DNA of 64,000 nt from JBELHR01 sp049607205. Its GTDB lineage: Bacteria > Bacteroidota > Bacteroidia > Flavobacteriales > Flavobacteriaceae. A model generated the notes under the pieces. The model searched no databases, was not told the DNA's origin, and worked only from the letters and a program-made list of their open reading frames with translations. Position 1 is the stretch's first letter. Each line of letters starts with the position of its first letter. The stretch spans positions 60,070 to 124,069 of the forward strand of contig JBMYWH010000004.1 in the NCBI GenBank assembly GCA_049607205.1, read 5' to 3'. Shown here one piece after another: positions 51,209-61,253 of this stretch. A program made the position numbers and the translations under genes.

Positions 51209-54200
51209 TTGAAACTAACCCCTAACTCATTTATAACCATTTTTACGGTAGTGGTCTTTTTGACGATGAGTGATTTAGGGTGGTCTCAAGTTATTGCCCC
51301 TGCAATAGATTCGGTTGCAACAGATTCAATTCCTAAACTTCCGTATCAGATAGGCCCTGGGGGGAAGGCGTCCTTGTATCTAGCTCCTTCTGTTACAAAA
51401 GAGGTGATATACGATCCTCAATTAAAAAAATACATCATTGTAGAAAAAATAGGAGACTTTTATGTGAAGCCACCTATTTATATGAGCCCTAAGGAATATG
51501 AAGCATATTCTCTCGAGCGAGATATGTTGGATTATTATCAAAGTAAACTCAATGCTATAGATGGAGGATCTCCTTCGGATGAAGCGCGTAGAAATTTACT
51601 TCCTACTTATTATGTTGATAACGATTTCTTCGAATCGATTTTTGGAGGAAATGAAATAGAAGTTAATCTGCAAGGAAGTGTTAATGTGAAGCTGGGTGTT
51701 ATATATCAGCGCATAGAAGACCCTAAACTTTCAGAAAGAAATCGAGGAAATATCAACTTTGATTTTGATCAACAAATTAGTGCCTCTGTAGTAGCGAAGA
51801 TTGGAAAGAGGTTGAACGTATCGATGAACTATGATACCAATGCAACTTTTGATTTTCAAAACTTAGTTAAAATAGCATATACACCAACGGAGGATGATAT
51901 CTTGAGAGCACTCGAAGTTGGTAATGTGAGTATGCCGGTTCAAAATAGTTTGATTCCTGGAGCCCAAAGTCTATTTGGTGCGAAGGCAGATTTACAATTT
52001 GGTCGCACTACAATTACCGGGGTTGTGTCGCAGCAGAATTCCGAGACTCAAAGAATCTCGACCGAGTCTGGTGGGGCTTTGAATGAATTTGAGTTAAAGA
52101 CCACAGACTACGATGTCAACCGACACTTTTTCTTAGCTCAGTACTTTAGAAACAACTTTAACACGGCACTAGCTAATTATCCTCTTATTAATTCAGGAAT
52201 TCAAATTTCTAAAGTTGAGATATGGATTACCAATAAACAAAGCCAAACAGAGAATGTCAGGAACCTTGTGGGTCTTGTCGATATCGGGGAATCAGGTACC
52301 TCTAAAGAAGGAGGGAATAATATCACTAACCCTAACGTTATTCAGGAAAACCCAGGTCCGAATAATGAGCCAGATAACCAAGCAAATAATTTAAATACTT
52401 TACTTGATCCCAATGGCTCGATTAGGACTATTTCTGGTGTTCCTGGGGCTCTTGCTCCTTATGGAATGGATCAAGGAAAAGATTATTCTGTAATTGAAAA
52501 TGCTCGTCGATTAGAGCCGAGCGAATATAAGTTGGATTCTCAATTGGGTTATATTTCTTTGAATAGAAGATTAGACGATGGTGAAGTTCTTGCCGTGGCT
52601 TTTCAGTATACGGATCAAACCGGTGCGGTTTATCAAGTAGGGGAGTTTTCAAGTGATGGAATCAGTGCCCCTGATAACTTAGTGGTTAAATTATTGAGAA
52701 GTGAGGTTTTGTTTACAGCAGATCCTATTTGGAAGTTGATGATGAAGAATATTTATGCCTTGGGTGCCTTTGGGGTGACTCAAGATGGATTTCGTCTAGA
52801 ACTTCTTTATAAAGATGATCAAACCGGTGTTCCAATTAATAGTTTGCAAAATGCTAATACTGCTGGAGTTTCAGACCGTACTTTGATGAACTTACTTCAC
52901 ACGGATCGCTTGGATCAAAACAGTTTTGTGCAAGAAGGTGGAGATGGAATTTTTGATTTCGTTCCTGGAGTAACTATTAATACAGAAAAGGGGTATTTGA
53001 TGTTTCCTCAAACGGATCCTTTCGGATTTGATTTAGCTCAAGTTCTGGATGATCAAGATGATATATATGTCTTTACAGAGCTCTATGAACAAACCAAAGT
53101 CGATGCAGCAAATAATTATCAAAATAAAGATAAGTACTTAATTAAAGGATATTTCAAAGGGGATAGCCAAGGTGGAATATCCCTAGGAGCTTTTAATATT
53201 CCTAGAGGTTCTGTGGTGGTGACCTCAGGAGGAAGACAGTTGGTTGAAGGGGTAGATTATGTAGTTGATTATCAAATGGGGGAAGTTCAAATTATCAATC
53301 CGGCCATTGAAGCTAATGGGGCTCCGATTGACGTAGCCTTGGAAAACAATAACCTGTTTAATCAACAGACTAAATCCTTTATGGGACTGGATGTTCAGCA
53401 TCAATTTAGTGATGATTTCTTAGTTGGGGCAACGATTTTGAGTGTGAATGAGAAACCATTAACCCAGAAAGTTGGGATTGGTTCAGAACCTATTAATAAT
53501 ACGGTCATTGGTTTCAATACAGCTTATGGTAGTGAAGTTCCTTTCTTGACCAATATGGTAAATAAGTTGCCGTTTGTCGATACTGAAGTTCCTTCAAATG
53601 TTTCGATTCGTGCAGATGTTGCCATTTTGAGGCCGGGAGTTTCAAAAGGTATTGAATTAAATGGAGAGCCTACCTCGTATATTGATGACTTTGAAGGAGC
53701 TCAGGTTCCCATTGATGTAGGAATTGCTTCTCAATGGTATACTTCGAGTACACCACAAGGGTTTAATTTTGGTGGGGATTTAGTGAATGATCCTCGTTCG
53801 AATTATCAAAGAGCTCGTTTAGCCTGGTATACGATTGATCAATTGTTTTATGGAAGTAGTTCATTGAGACCAGAAAATATTGATGCAGATGAGTTGTCAA
53901 GAGCAGAGGTAAGGAGGGTGAGTACTACTGAGCTTTTTCCAAACCAAGAATTAGACGCTACAGTATCTAATAATTTGAGAACTTTTGATATGGCCTATTT
54001 TCCTCAAGAAAGAGGAGCGTATAATTATGATTTGAATGTAGATGCTCAAGGTGATTTAATGAATCCAGAAGAGCGTTGGGGAGGTTTGATGAGACCATTG
54101 ACAACCAATGACTTTGATCAAGCCAATGTAAGTTATATACAGTTTTGGATACAAGATCCTTATACCCAATATAGTATTACCGAGGAAGAAGGTCTTCCAA

Positions 54201-57200
54201 GCTCGGTAGATCCTAGTAATCCTGGAAATCAAGTTGGTGATTTGTATATTAACTTAGGTAATGTCTCTGAGGATGTTTTAAAAGATAATAGAAAAGGGTT
54301 TGAAAATGGACTTCCTGATAATGGGATAGATGATCAAGTGGATTATACGAATCTTGCACGTGTTTCGACCAAACAAGCGTTGCTTTATACCTTTGATGAA
54401 GATGACGCTACTAGGTTAAATCAAGATGTTGGATTTGATGGTTTGGATGATGAAAATGAAAAATTGAACTTCGGTGATAATGCCATCTTAGGAAGTGATC
54501 CTTCTTCAGACAATTATCAGTTTTATCGAGGTTCTGACCTAGATGCTATGGGAGCAACTTTGATTGATCGTTATCGTTATTATAATAATACCGAAGGAAA
54601 CTCACCGACCTTATCGATGTCCCCAGAATCTTATTCCACAGCAGCCACTAATTTTCCCGATATAGAGGATATTAATAAGGATAATACCATGAATAGTGTG
54701 GAGGCCTATTTCCAGTATAAGGTTTCTATGAAGTCATCGGATTTACAGGTAGGGAAGAACTTTGTTGTTGATGAAAAAGAAGTGCCGGTAACCCTCCCCA
54801 ATGGGGAGACCAAAACCTTTAGATGGTTACAGTTCAGAATCCCAGTAAGGGATCCATCATCTAAGGTGGGATCAATCAATGATTTTCATTCTATACGATT
54901 TATGCGAATGTTTATGACAGGGTTCAAGATGCCTGTGGTCTTGAGGTTTGCAAAGCTGGAGCTGGTAAGAGGAGATTGGAGAAGGTACCTTAAAACTATA
55001 GATCAGGATCCTCCTGTAGATTTAGATCCTGCAGAACAACGCATGTTTACTGAAGGAGTGGTTAATTTAGAAGAAAATGATACCCGAGTTCCAATCCCTT
55101 ATGTAATGCCTCCTGGTATACAAAGAGAAAGTCTACAAGGTAGTGTTTATGTACTTCAACAAAATGAACAGTCAGTATCCTTGAAAGTTGAGGATTTACC
55201 TGCAGGTGAGACCAGAGCTTTATACAAGAATATGAGTTTAGATATGCGTATGTATAAAAAGCTGGATCTTTTTATACATGCAGAAGGGGTTCAAGGTCGT
55301 CCTTTGGTTGAAGATGATGAGTTGATTGCAGTGGTGAGAATAGGTAGTGATTTAACTGAGAATTATTACCAAATCGAACAACCTTTAAAAATTACCAGTT
55401 TCAATGCAGTTACTGCTGATGAAATTTGGCCGGAAGAAAATAATTTAGATGCTGTTCTAGCTCAATTGGCTCAGTTGAAATTAGAGCGATATCAGGCCTT
55501 TGATGGTGATTCAAATGAGTTATATCCCGCAGTGATTCCTGGGGAAGAGCCTGAGTTCAGAATTCGCGTTAAAGGAAATCCTAATTTAGGGAATATTCAA
55601 GCGGTTATGATGGGGGTACAGAACAATTCGAATATGCCCGTTAACGCTGAGTTGTGGTTTGATGAATTACGTCTCTCTGGATTTGAGAACGATGGAGGTT
55701 GGGCTGGAGTTCTTTCAGCTGACGCTAATTTAGCTGATTTTGCTGATCTTTCTTTGACTGCAGGGATAGAAACAACAGGTTTCGGTGGAGTAGAGGAATC
55801 ACTTCAGGAACGTTCATTAGAGGATGTGAAGCAGTATGATTTCGTAACCAATATAAATTTAGGAATGTTAACTCCTAAGAAATGGGGACTGCAAATTCCT
55901 TTTAATTATGGAATGTCTGAAGAATTTAGAGACCCCAAGTATGATCAGCAATATCAGGATGTACTCTATAATGATGCGGCTGAAATCAACCCTAATTCTA
56001 CTAATTCTAGATCCTATACTAAACGCAAGAATCTGAGTTTTATCAATGTGAAAAAGCAAAGGAATTTAGCTCCAGGAGAAGACCCTAAGTTTTACGATAT
56101 TGAAAATTTCATGATGTCTTATTCTTTTAGTGAGATGAGTCATAGGGATTACAATATTGAGAGCGATATAGATCAGAACCTGAGAAGTTCTGCTAATTAT
56201 ACCTATACCAAGAGTCCGGATTTTATCAGTCCATTTAAAAACGTAGAGGCGTTTCAAAGCTCTTATTTGAAGTTTTTGAATGAGTTCAATTTTAATCCAT
56301 TACCTACAACCATTGGTGTTAATGCTAATGTTCAAAGGAATTATACAGAACAACTCTCTAGGAATTTGATTCCTGATTTACCTCCAATGCCGACTTTAAC
56401 CCAGCATAGATTCTTGTTCAATTGGGATTATAATATTGGTTATGATTTATCCCGTTCGTTGAGTGTTAATTTTAAAGCAGCGAATCATCATGTAAATGAC
56501 AATCTTACGGGGGTTGAGGAAGTCGATATTTTTGATGAATTTTTTGTCGTTGGACGTCCAGATAATTACAGGCAAACTTTAAATGCTACTTATCAACTAC
56601 CATTTGATAAGATTCCATTTCTTGACTTCGTTGGAGGGGCTTATTCCTATACGGCTGATTTTGATTGGCAAGCGAGTTCTCAGTCCTATGTGGATCAGAT
56701 CGGAAATACCATTCAAAATGCAAATACCCACAGTTTGAGCACTGATTTGAATTTTAATAAGCTATACAAATCAATAGGATTAGAATCTCTTTTCTATCCT
56801 AAGCCTAAACGAAATACCGAAGGCCCTCAGGCCAAAAAAAGCATTAGCAGAAAACCTGAGTCGAGTGGTTTTAAAGATGGAGTATATGATGTTTTAACTA
56901 TGGTTAAAAGAGCTAAAGTTTCTTATGCATCTAATAATGGTAGCTATATGCAAGGTTATATTCCAACGGTGGGCTTCTTAGGAAGGACTTCTTATAATAA
57001 TGGATATGCACCAAGTTTAGGATTTGTCTTTGGATCTCAACAGGATATATTACAAGAAGCAGTTGCCCAAAATTGGATTGTATCTCGAGGTGAAGATGAT
57101 CCTTATTATAACAAAGCCTATAATCAAACCGAATACACCAAGTTGGATTTCAATGCCAGTCTTAAACCTGTTAAGAATTTTGATATAGAGCTATTTGCTA

Positions 57201-58204
57201 ATAGGATTTATGCGAAGAATGCTTCACAACAAGTTGATGTCATCGACGGGGTGTATAACGATGCAATACCACTTAATCAAATTGGAAATTTTTCCATTAG
57301 TTATATGATGATCGGTACTAGTGGTGATAGTACAGAATCTCTGTTTGAAACTTTTAGAAATAATAGAGAAATAATCTCTAAAAGATTGAGTGAGGAAAGT
57401 GGTTTACCTCAGGAAGGTTTCGGGCTGGATAGCCAGCAGGTAATGCTTCCGGCTTTTGTGGCTGCCTATTCGGGGAAAAGTGCTGAAGATGTGAATATGG
57501 AGGCTATTAAAGAGACTCCGATTCCCAATTGGAAAGTGACCTACCGTGGACTTATGAATCTCAAATGGTTTAAAGAAAACTTTTCGAATTTTACTTTAAC
57601 CCACAATTATCAATCTTTTTATTCTATTGCAAATTTTAATGCGAATTTGAATTACGACAAGAGTAATCCTGCTCAAGTGGATGCTTCAGGGAATTACCTA
57701 AATGAGCTTAACTATACAAACTTGAGTTTAATTGAGGAATTTTCTCCTTTGATTAAAGTAGATATGAGAATGAAAAACTCTTTTTCTTTGAAAGGAGAAG
57801 TTCATACGGACCGGATGTTTACGATGAATTTTAATAATGAAACGACTACTGAGGTTGTAGGTCAAGAATACGTGGTTGGTCTAGGGTATAGGGTGAAGGA
57901 CGTTGCTTTTAGAACAAAAGTGAATGGTCGCTCTAAACGCTTAATTGGGGACTTGAATTTACGTATGGACCTCTCTATGAGGAATAATTTAACGTTAATT
58001 AGGAGTATTGATTCACAAAATAATCAAATAACAGGTGGTCAAACATTATTTTCTTTTAAATTTGCGGCAGATTATGCTTTGACCAGAGCAATGCAAGCAT
58101 CGTTTTATTACGATCATAATACCTCTAGATATGCATTATCAACGACTTATCCACGACAGAGTATTAACAGTGGTATAAGTTTAACATATAACTTAGGAAA
58201 CTAA
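51209..58204 (+). CDS. sprA: Cell surface protein SprA, T9SS outer-membrane translocon
   Basis: 2331 residues, near the usual SprA length. A signal peptide (cleavage near GWSQ) is followed by the SprA N-terminal blocks (PPIYMSPKEYEAYSLERDM, NINFDFDQQISASVVAKIG, NVSMPVQNSLIPGAQSLFG) and very many amphipathic beta-strands that in F. johnsoniae form the giant 36-strand barrel through which T9SS substrates leave. The start is a TTG at 51209, three bases after ruvA; no ATG precedes the signal peptide in frame. Neighbours ruvA and gcvH match the conserved order. Confidence 0.95.
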   Translation: MKLTPNSFITIFTVVVFLTMSDLGWSQVIAPAIDSVATDSIPKLPYQIGPGGKASLYLAPSVTKEVIYDPQLKKYIIVEKIGDFYVKPPIYMSPKEYEAYSLERDMLDYYQSKLNAIDGGSPSDEARRNLLPTYYVDNDFFESIFGGNEIEVNLQGSVNVKLGVIYQRIEDPKLSERNRGNINFDFDQQISASVVAKIGKRLNVSMNYDTNATFDFQNLVKIAYTPTEDDILRALEVGNVSMPVQNSLIPGAQSLFGAKADLQFGRTTITGVVSQQNSETQRISTESGGALNEFELKTTDYDVNRHFFLAQYFRNNFNTALANYPLINSGIQISKVEIWITNKQSQTENVRNLVGLVDIGESGTSKEGGNNITNPNVIQENPGPNNEPDNQANNLNTLLDPNGSIRTISGVPGALAPYGMDQGKDYSVIENARRLEPSEYKLDSQLGYISLNRRLDDGEVLAVAFQYTDQTGAVYQVGEFSSDGISAPDNLVVKLLRSEVLFTADPIWKLMMKNIYALGAFGVTQDGFRLELLYKDDQTGVPINSLQNANTAGVSDRTLMNLLHTDRLDQNSFVQEGGDGIFDFVPGVTINTEKGYLMFPQTDPFGFDLAQVLDDQDDIYVFTELYEQTKVDAANNYQNKDKYLIKGYFKGDSQGGISLGAFNIPRGSVVVTSGGRQLVEGVDYVVDYQMGEVQIINPAIEANGAPIDVALENNNLFNQQTKSFMGLDVQHQFSDDFLVGATILSVNEKPLTQKVGIGSEPINNTVIGFNTAYGSEVPFLTNMVNKLPFVDTEVPSNVSIRADVAILRPGVSKGIELNGEPTSYIDDFEGAQVPIDVGIASQWYTSSTPQGFNFGGDLVNDPRSNYQRARLAWYTIDQLFYGSSSLRPENIDADELSRAEVRRVSTTELFPNQELDATVSNNLRTFDMAYFPQERGAYNYDLNVDAQGDLMNPEERWGGLMRPLTTNDFDQANVSYIQFWIQDPYTQYSITEEEGLPSSVDPSNPGNQVGDLYINLGNVSEDVLKDNRKGFENGLPDNGIDDQVDYTNLARVSTKQALLYTFDEDDATRLNQDVGFDGLDDENEKLNFGDNAILGSDPSSDNYQFYRGSDLDAMGATLIDRYRYYNNTEGNSPTLSMSPESYSTAATNFPDIEDINKDNTMNSVEAYFQYKVSMKSSDLQVGKNFVVDEKEVPVTLPNGETKTFRWLQFRIPVRDPSSKVGSINDFHSIRFMRMFMTGFKMPVVLRFAKLELVRGDWRRYLKTIDQDPPVDLDPAEQRMFTEGVVNLEENDTRVPIPYVMPPGIQRESLQGSVYVLQQNEQSVSLKVEDLPAGETRALYKNMSLDMRMYKKLDLFIHAEGVQGRPLVEDDELIAVVRIGSDLTENYYQIEQPLKITSFNAVTADEIWPEENNLDAVLAQLAQLKLERYQAFDGDSNELYPAVIPGEEPEFRIRVKGNPNLGNIQAVMMGVQNNSNMPVNAELWFDELRLSGFENDGGWAGVLSADANLADFADLSLTAGIETTGFGGVEESLQERSLEDVKQYDFVTNINLGMLTPKKWGLQIPFNYGMSEEFRDPKYDQQYQDVLYNDAAEINPNSTNSRSYTKRKNLSFINVKKQRNLAPGEDPKFYDIENFMMSYSFSEMSHRDYNIESDIDQNLRSSANYTYTKSPDFISPFKNVEAFQSSYLKFLNEFNFNPLPTTIGVNANVQRNYTEQLSRNLIPDLPPMPTLTQHRFLFNWDYNIGYDLSRSLSVNFKAANHHVNDNLTGVEEVDIFDEFFVVGRPDNYRQTLNATYQLPFDKIPFLDFVGGAYSYTADFDWQASSQSYVDQIGNTIQNANTHSLSTDLNFNKLYKSIGLESLFYPKPKRNTEGPQAKKSISRKPESSGFKDGVYDVLTMVKRAKVSYASNNGSYMQGYIPTVGFLGRTSYNNGYAPSLGFVFGSQQDILQEAVAQNWIVSRGEDDPYYNKAYNQTEYTKLDFNASLKPVKNFDIELFANRIYAKNASQQVDVIDGVYNDAIPLNQIGNFSISYMMIGTSGDSTESLFETFRNNREIISKRLSEESGLPQEGFGLDSQQVMLPAFVAAYSGKSAEDVNMEAIKETPIPNWKVTYRGLMNLKWFKENFSNFTLTHNYQSFYSIANFNANLNYDKSNPAQVDASGNYLNELNYTNLSLIEEFSPLIKVDMRMKNSFSLKGEVHTDRMFTMNFNNETTTEVVGQEYVVGLGYRVKDVAFRTKVNGRSKRLIGDLNLRMDLSMRNNLTLIRSIDSQNNQITGGQTLFSFKFAADYALTRAMQASFYYDHNTSRYALSTTYPRQSINSGISLTYNLGN

Positions 58205-58220
58205 ATTAAAATTATAAAAT

Positions 58221-58601
58221 ATGAATATTCCTGCTGAATTGAAGTACACAAAAGACCACGAATGGGTGGCTATCGAAGGAGATGTTGCTACAATTGGTAT
58301 TACTGATTTTGCTCAAGGTGAACTTGGAGACATTGTTTATGTTGATGTTGATACTCTAGATGAAACTTTAGATATTGAAGAGGTATTCGGGTCTGTTGAA
58401 GCTGTAAAAACAGTTTCTGACTTGTTTATGCCTTTGTCTGGAGAGGTTATCGAGTTCAATGATGATTTAGAAGACGATCCGGAATTAGTGAATTCTGATG
58501 CATACGGAAAGGGATGGATGATTAAGATAAAAATGACTAATATAGAGGAAGTTTCCGATTTACTAGATGCTCAGGGGTATAAGGAGTTGGTTGGAGCCTA
58601 G
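58221..58601 (+). CDS. gcvH: Glycine cleavage system H protein
   Basis: 126 residues, the lipoyl carrier of the glycine cleavage system. The lipoylated Lys63 lies in FGSVEAVKTVSD. MNIPAELKYTKDHEWV at the start and the SDAYGKGWMIKIK block are typical. It lies 16 bases after sprA; its 3' end overlaps the VanZ-like frame. Confidence 0.97.
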   Translation: MNIPAELKYTKDHEWVAIEGDVATIGITDFAQGELGDIVYVDVDTLDETLDIEEVFGSVEAVKTVSDLFMPLSGEVIEFNDDLEDDPELVNSDAYGKGWMIKIKMTNIEEVSDLLDAQGYKELVGA

Positions 58602-58986
58602 TTCCTTATGGATTGCCTTGTTCGGAACCATTTGTGTGGTTGCTTTGAGTTTGACTAAAATAGGAGCTTATGTTCCTACACATGATGTCAACCACTTAGA
58701 TAAGGTGATGCATTTCGGAGCTTATTTCGTTTTGACTGTCTTTTGGTTGTTTGCTCTTAAGAACGGTAGAAAACGATTTACAAGGAGTCTTTTAGTTGCA
58801 CTTGGACTTGTTTTACTTGGCATAATTCTTGAGGTAATTCAAGGAGTATTTACATCATATCGAACATTTGATTGGTGGGATGCATTGGCGAATAGTCTTG
58901 GAGTTCTAGTAGCTGTTGGGCTTTATGCAATGAGAAGTGAAAAAAAATGGAACTCCTGCAAAAAAGACTTGGATAAGTCCTCATAA
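58567..58986 (+). CDS. VanZ-like membrane protein
   Basis: 139 residues from an ATG at 58567, with about four membrane helices (LWIALFGTICVVAL, FGAYFVLTVFWLFAL, LLVALGLVLLGIILEVIQ, ALANSLGVLVAVGLY) and the VanZ-type motifs HLDKVMHFGAYF and RTFDWWDALANSLG. The ATG overlaps gcvH by 35 bases. A TTG at 58591, preceded by AAGGAG, would give a shorter overlap and keep all helices, so the true start is uncertain. This position next to sprA and gcvH is common in Flavobacteria. Function unknown. Confidence 0.85.
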   Translation: MLRGIRSWLEPSSLWIALFGTICVVALSLTKIGAYVPTHDVNHLDKVMHFGAYFVLTVFWLFALKNGRKRFTRSLLVALGLVLLGIILEVIQGVFTSYRTFDWWDALANSLGVLVAVGLYAMRSEKKWNSCKKDLDKSS

Positions 58987-59023
58987 AATTATTAAATTAG
59001 CGAACGAAATAAATTATTTTCAG

Positions 59024-59749
59024 ATGGAAGTTAAAAAGAAACCCAAAGCGAATTTGGAGAACTATTCTAAGGTGTTTATGCAGCTTGGTTTGGTTTTGGC
59101 CTTATTTGTGATTTATATCGCAATTGAGCACAAAACTTACGAGCGTACAATTAGCGACTTAGGAGAGTCAACATTGGTGATCGAGGAAGAAGAAGATATT
59201 CCAATTACGGAAAGAGTTGAGCCTCAGAAACCACCACCACCGCCACCACCACCAACACCGGAGGTGATTGAGGTAGTAGAAGATGAGAAAGAAGTTGAAG
59301 AAACTGTAATTGAATCTACTGAAACTGATGAGACAGAAGTTATCGAGCTTGAAGATATTGTCGAGATAGAAGAAGAAGAGGAGATTGAAGAAGATGTACC
59401 TTTTTCTATTATTGAGAATGTGCCGGTTTATCCTGGATGTGATAAAGGAGATAACGATGCTAAGCGTGCATGTTTGAATAAGAAGATTCAAAAGCATGTT
59501 AACCGTAAGTTTAATGCTGATTTAGCGGCGGATTTAGGTTTAGCACCTGGTAAGAAGAGAATTTTTGTGATGTTTAAGATTGATAAGGCAGGAAATGTTG
59601 TTGATATTAGAGCAAGAGCACCACATAAAAGGTTGGAAAAAGAAGCAGTTCGCGTTGTGACTTTGCTTCCGAAAATGCAGCCTGGACGTCAACGTGGAAA
59701 AGCAGTTGGTGTAAAGTACTCTTTACCAATTGTATTCAACGTAGAATAG
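59024..59749 (+). CDS. TonB-family energy transducer
   Basis: 241 residues from the ATG at 59024 (MEVKKKPKANLENYSK). One membrane helix (about 18-36, FMQLGLVLALFVIYIAI), a Glu-rich segment, a run of nine prolines interrupted by Thr (about 72-82), an acidic linker, and the TonB C-terminal domain (VPVYPGCDKGDNDAKRACLN, MFKIDKAGNVVDIRARAP, MQPGRQRGKAVGVKYSLP). It couples proton-motive force to TonB-dependent outer-membrane receptors. A frame from 58937 would overlap the VanZ-like gene by 50 bases and is less likely. Confidence 0.93.
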   Translation: MEVKKKPKANLENYSKVFMQLGLVLALFVIYIAIEHKTYERTISDLGESTLVIEEEEDIPITERVEPQKPPPPPPPPTPEVIEVVEDEKEVEETVIESTETDETEVIELEDIVEIEEEEEIEEDVPFSIIENVPVYPGCDKGDNDAKRACLNKKIQKHVNRKFNADLAADLGLAPGKKRIFVMFKIDKAGNVVDIRARAPHKRLEKEAVRVVTLLPKMQPGRQRGKAVGVKYSLPIVFNVE

Positions 59750-59768
59750 TCCACAATTTACAATATTT

Positions 59769-59801
59769 AAAGCGTATTCATTTTTTGAATACGCTTTTTT
59801 T
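59769..59801 (+). terminator. Rho-independent terminator after TonB
   Basis: Stem AAAGCGTATTCA / TGAATACGCTTT with a T-rich loop and T-tract. It ends the sprA-region transcripts. Confidence 0.88.
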
Positions 59802-59838
59802 GTGCTTGATTTTAAGTGGTTTAAGTATGTATTTTTCG

Positions 59839-59846
59839 TATCTTTG
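59839..59846 (+). promoter_or_regulatory. -7 promoter element for deoC
   Basis: TATCTTTG, a perfect TAnnTTTG, 14 bases before the ATG at 59861. No well-placed -33 TTG was found. Confidence 0.6.
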
Positions 59847-59860
59847 TACTATTAAAATTA

Positions 59861-60610
59861 ATGATTATGAATGTTGCAGATTATTTAGATTCAACCTACT
59901 TGAAAACTGCCGAGCAGGCTGGAATTTCTCAGGAACAAACTGAGCAAAATGTTAGAGATTTAGTATTAGAGGCGATTGAGAACAAGTTTAAACTTGTGAT
60001 GATTCGTAAAGAATTCGTAGCCATGGCTAAAGAGATGATACTTGAGGCTGGTTCAGATGTATTAGTAGGAACTGTAATAGGTTTTCATGAAGGGACTTAT
60101 TCGATTCAGTCTAAGTTGGATGAAGCTCAAGGAGCGATCAATGATGGTGTTGATGAGCTTGATTATGTGGTTAATTATACTGCTTTTAAGGAAGAGCAAA
60201 TTAATTTAGTTAAGTCAGAGGTTTTTCAGTGTACTAAATTAGGATTAGATAATGCTAAGGTTGTGAAATGGATTATTGAAATTGCGGCTTTATCTAATGA
60301 TGAAATTGAAATTATTACTGGACTTATTAGAGATGTAGTTCTAGAAAATTTTGGAGAAGAGCAGGCAGCTAATGTGTTTGTTAAGTCTTCTACAGGTTTT
60401 TATAAGACTGAGGGGGGATTGCCAAATGGAGCAACAGTAGAAGGAATTAAATTAATGATCGCTAATGCGGGGCCTTTGCCAGTTAAAGCTGCTGGAGGTG
60501 TACGAAATTTTGAGGGTGTTGATGAAATGATTAAATTAGGCGTAACAAGATTTGGTACTTCATCTGCTAAAGCCATCTATGATGGTAAAGAGGCATCTGG
60601 AGGCTATTAA
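59861..60610 (+). CDS. deoC: Deoxyribose-phosphate aldolase
   Basis: 249 residues: LDSTYLKTAEQ near the start, VGTVIGFHEG, VDELDYVVNY, and VFVKSSTGFYKTEGG, which holds the Schiff-base Lys. GVRNFEGVDEMIKLGVTRFGTSSA closes the barrel. It splits 2-deoxyribose-5-phosphate into acetaldehyde and glyceraldehyde-3-phosphate in nucleoside breakdown. A second in-frame ATG two codons in (59867) is also possible. Confidence 0.95.
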   Translation: MIMNVADYLDSTYLKTAEQAGISQEQTEQNVRDLVLEAIENKFKLVMIRKEFVAMAKEMILEAGSDVLVGTVIGFHEGTYSIQSKLDEAQGAINDGVDELDYVVNYTAFKEEQINLVKSEVFQCTKLGLDNAKVVKWIIEIAALSNDEIEIITGLIRDVVLENFGEEQAANVFVKSSTGFYKTEGGLPNGATVEGIKLMIANAGPLPVKAAGGVRNFEGVDEMIKLGVTRFGTSSAKAIYDGKEASGGY

Positions 60611-60620
60611 TTAATCCTTT

Positions 60621-61202
60621 ATGCAAAATCAAGATTATTTTATACATAATACTGCTGTTGTGGACGGACCTTGCGAAATAGGTTCTGATACTAAAATATG
60701 GCATTTTTCACATATCATGAAGGACTGTTCTATCGGTCCTTCTTGTAATTTAGGGCAGAATGTTGTCGTCTCTCCAGGTGTGAAGCTTGGAAGAAACGTC
60801 AAGGTACAAAACAATGTGAGTATTTATACCGGTGTGGTTTGTGAAGATGATGTCTTCCTTGGTCCTTCTATGGTTTTTACCAATATTATAAACCCAAGAA
60901 GTGCTATTATACGCCGAGATCAATATCTTGAAACCCTGGTGAAAAAAGGTGCTAGCATTGGAGCGAATGCAACTGTTGTTTGTGGTAATACAATTGGTTC
61001 ATATGCAATGATTGGTGCCGGAGCTGTAATAACGAAACCCGTATTTGACTATGCCTTGATGGTGGGAAACCCTGCACGGCAAATTGGATGGGTGAGTGAG
61101 TACGGGCATCGCCTTAATTTTGATGAGAATAATAGGGCCTTATGTCATGAGAGTTCTCAAGAATATGAACTAGTTAGCCCGAGTGAAGTAATTAAGCTAT
61201 AA
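60621..61202 (+). CDS. Left-handed beta-helix sugar N-acetyltransferase (WbpD-like)
   Basis: 193 residues of hexapeptide repeats (IGSDTKIWHFSHIMKDCSIG, LGQNVVVSPGVKLG) with the WbpD/WlbB-type block DDVFLGPSMVFTNIINPRS and AMIGAGAVITKPVFDYALMV. Members acetylate UDP-2-acetamido-3-amino-dideoxy-glucuronate for surface polysaccharide synthesis. No other pathway genes are adjacent, so the exact substrate is inferred. It is 10 bases after deoC and likely co-transcribed. Confidence 0.85.
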   Translation: MQNQDYFIHNTAVVDGPCEIGSDTKIWHFSHIMKDCSIGPSCNLGQNVVVSPGVKLGRNVKVQNNVSIYTGVVCEDDVFLGPSMVFTNIINPRSAIIRRDQYLETLVKKGASIGANATVVCGNTIGSYAMIGAGAVITKPVFDYALMVGNPARQIGWVSEYGHRLNFDENNRALCHESSQEYELVSPSEVIKL

Positions 61203-61253
61203 GATTTGTATAGATAGTAATATTTTCAACCCAACCAAACTCAACTAAACCAA

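Noticed and set aside
59168..59497. Minus-strand frame rich in Phe, Trp and Arg opposite TonB
   Set aside because: It is the reverse reading of the proline and glutamate codon runs of the TonB linker.
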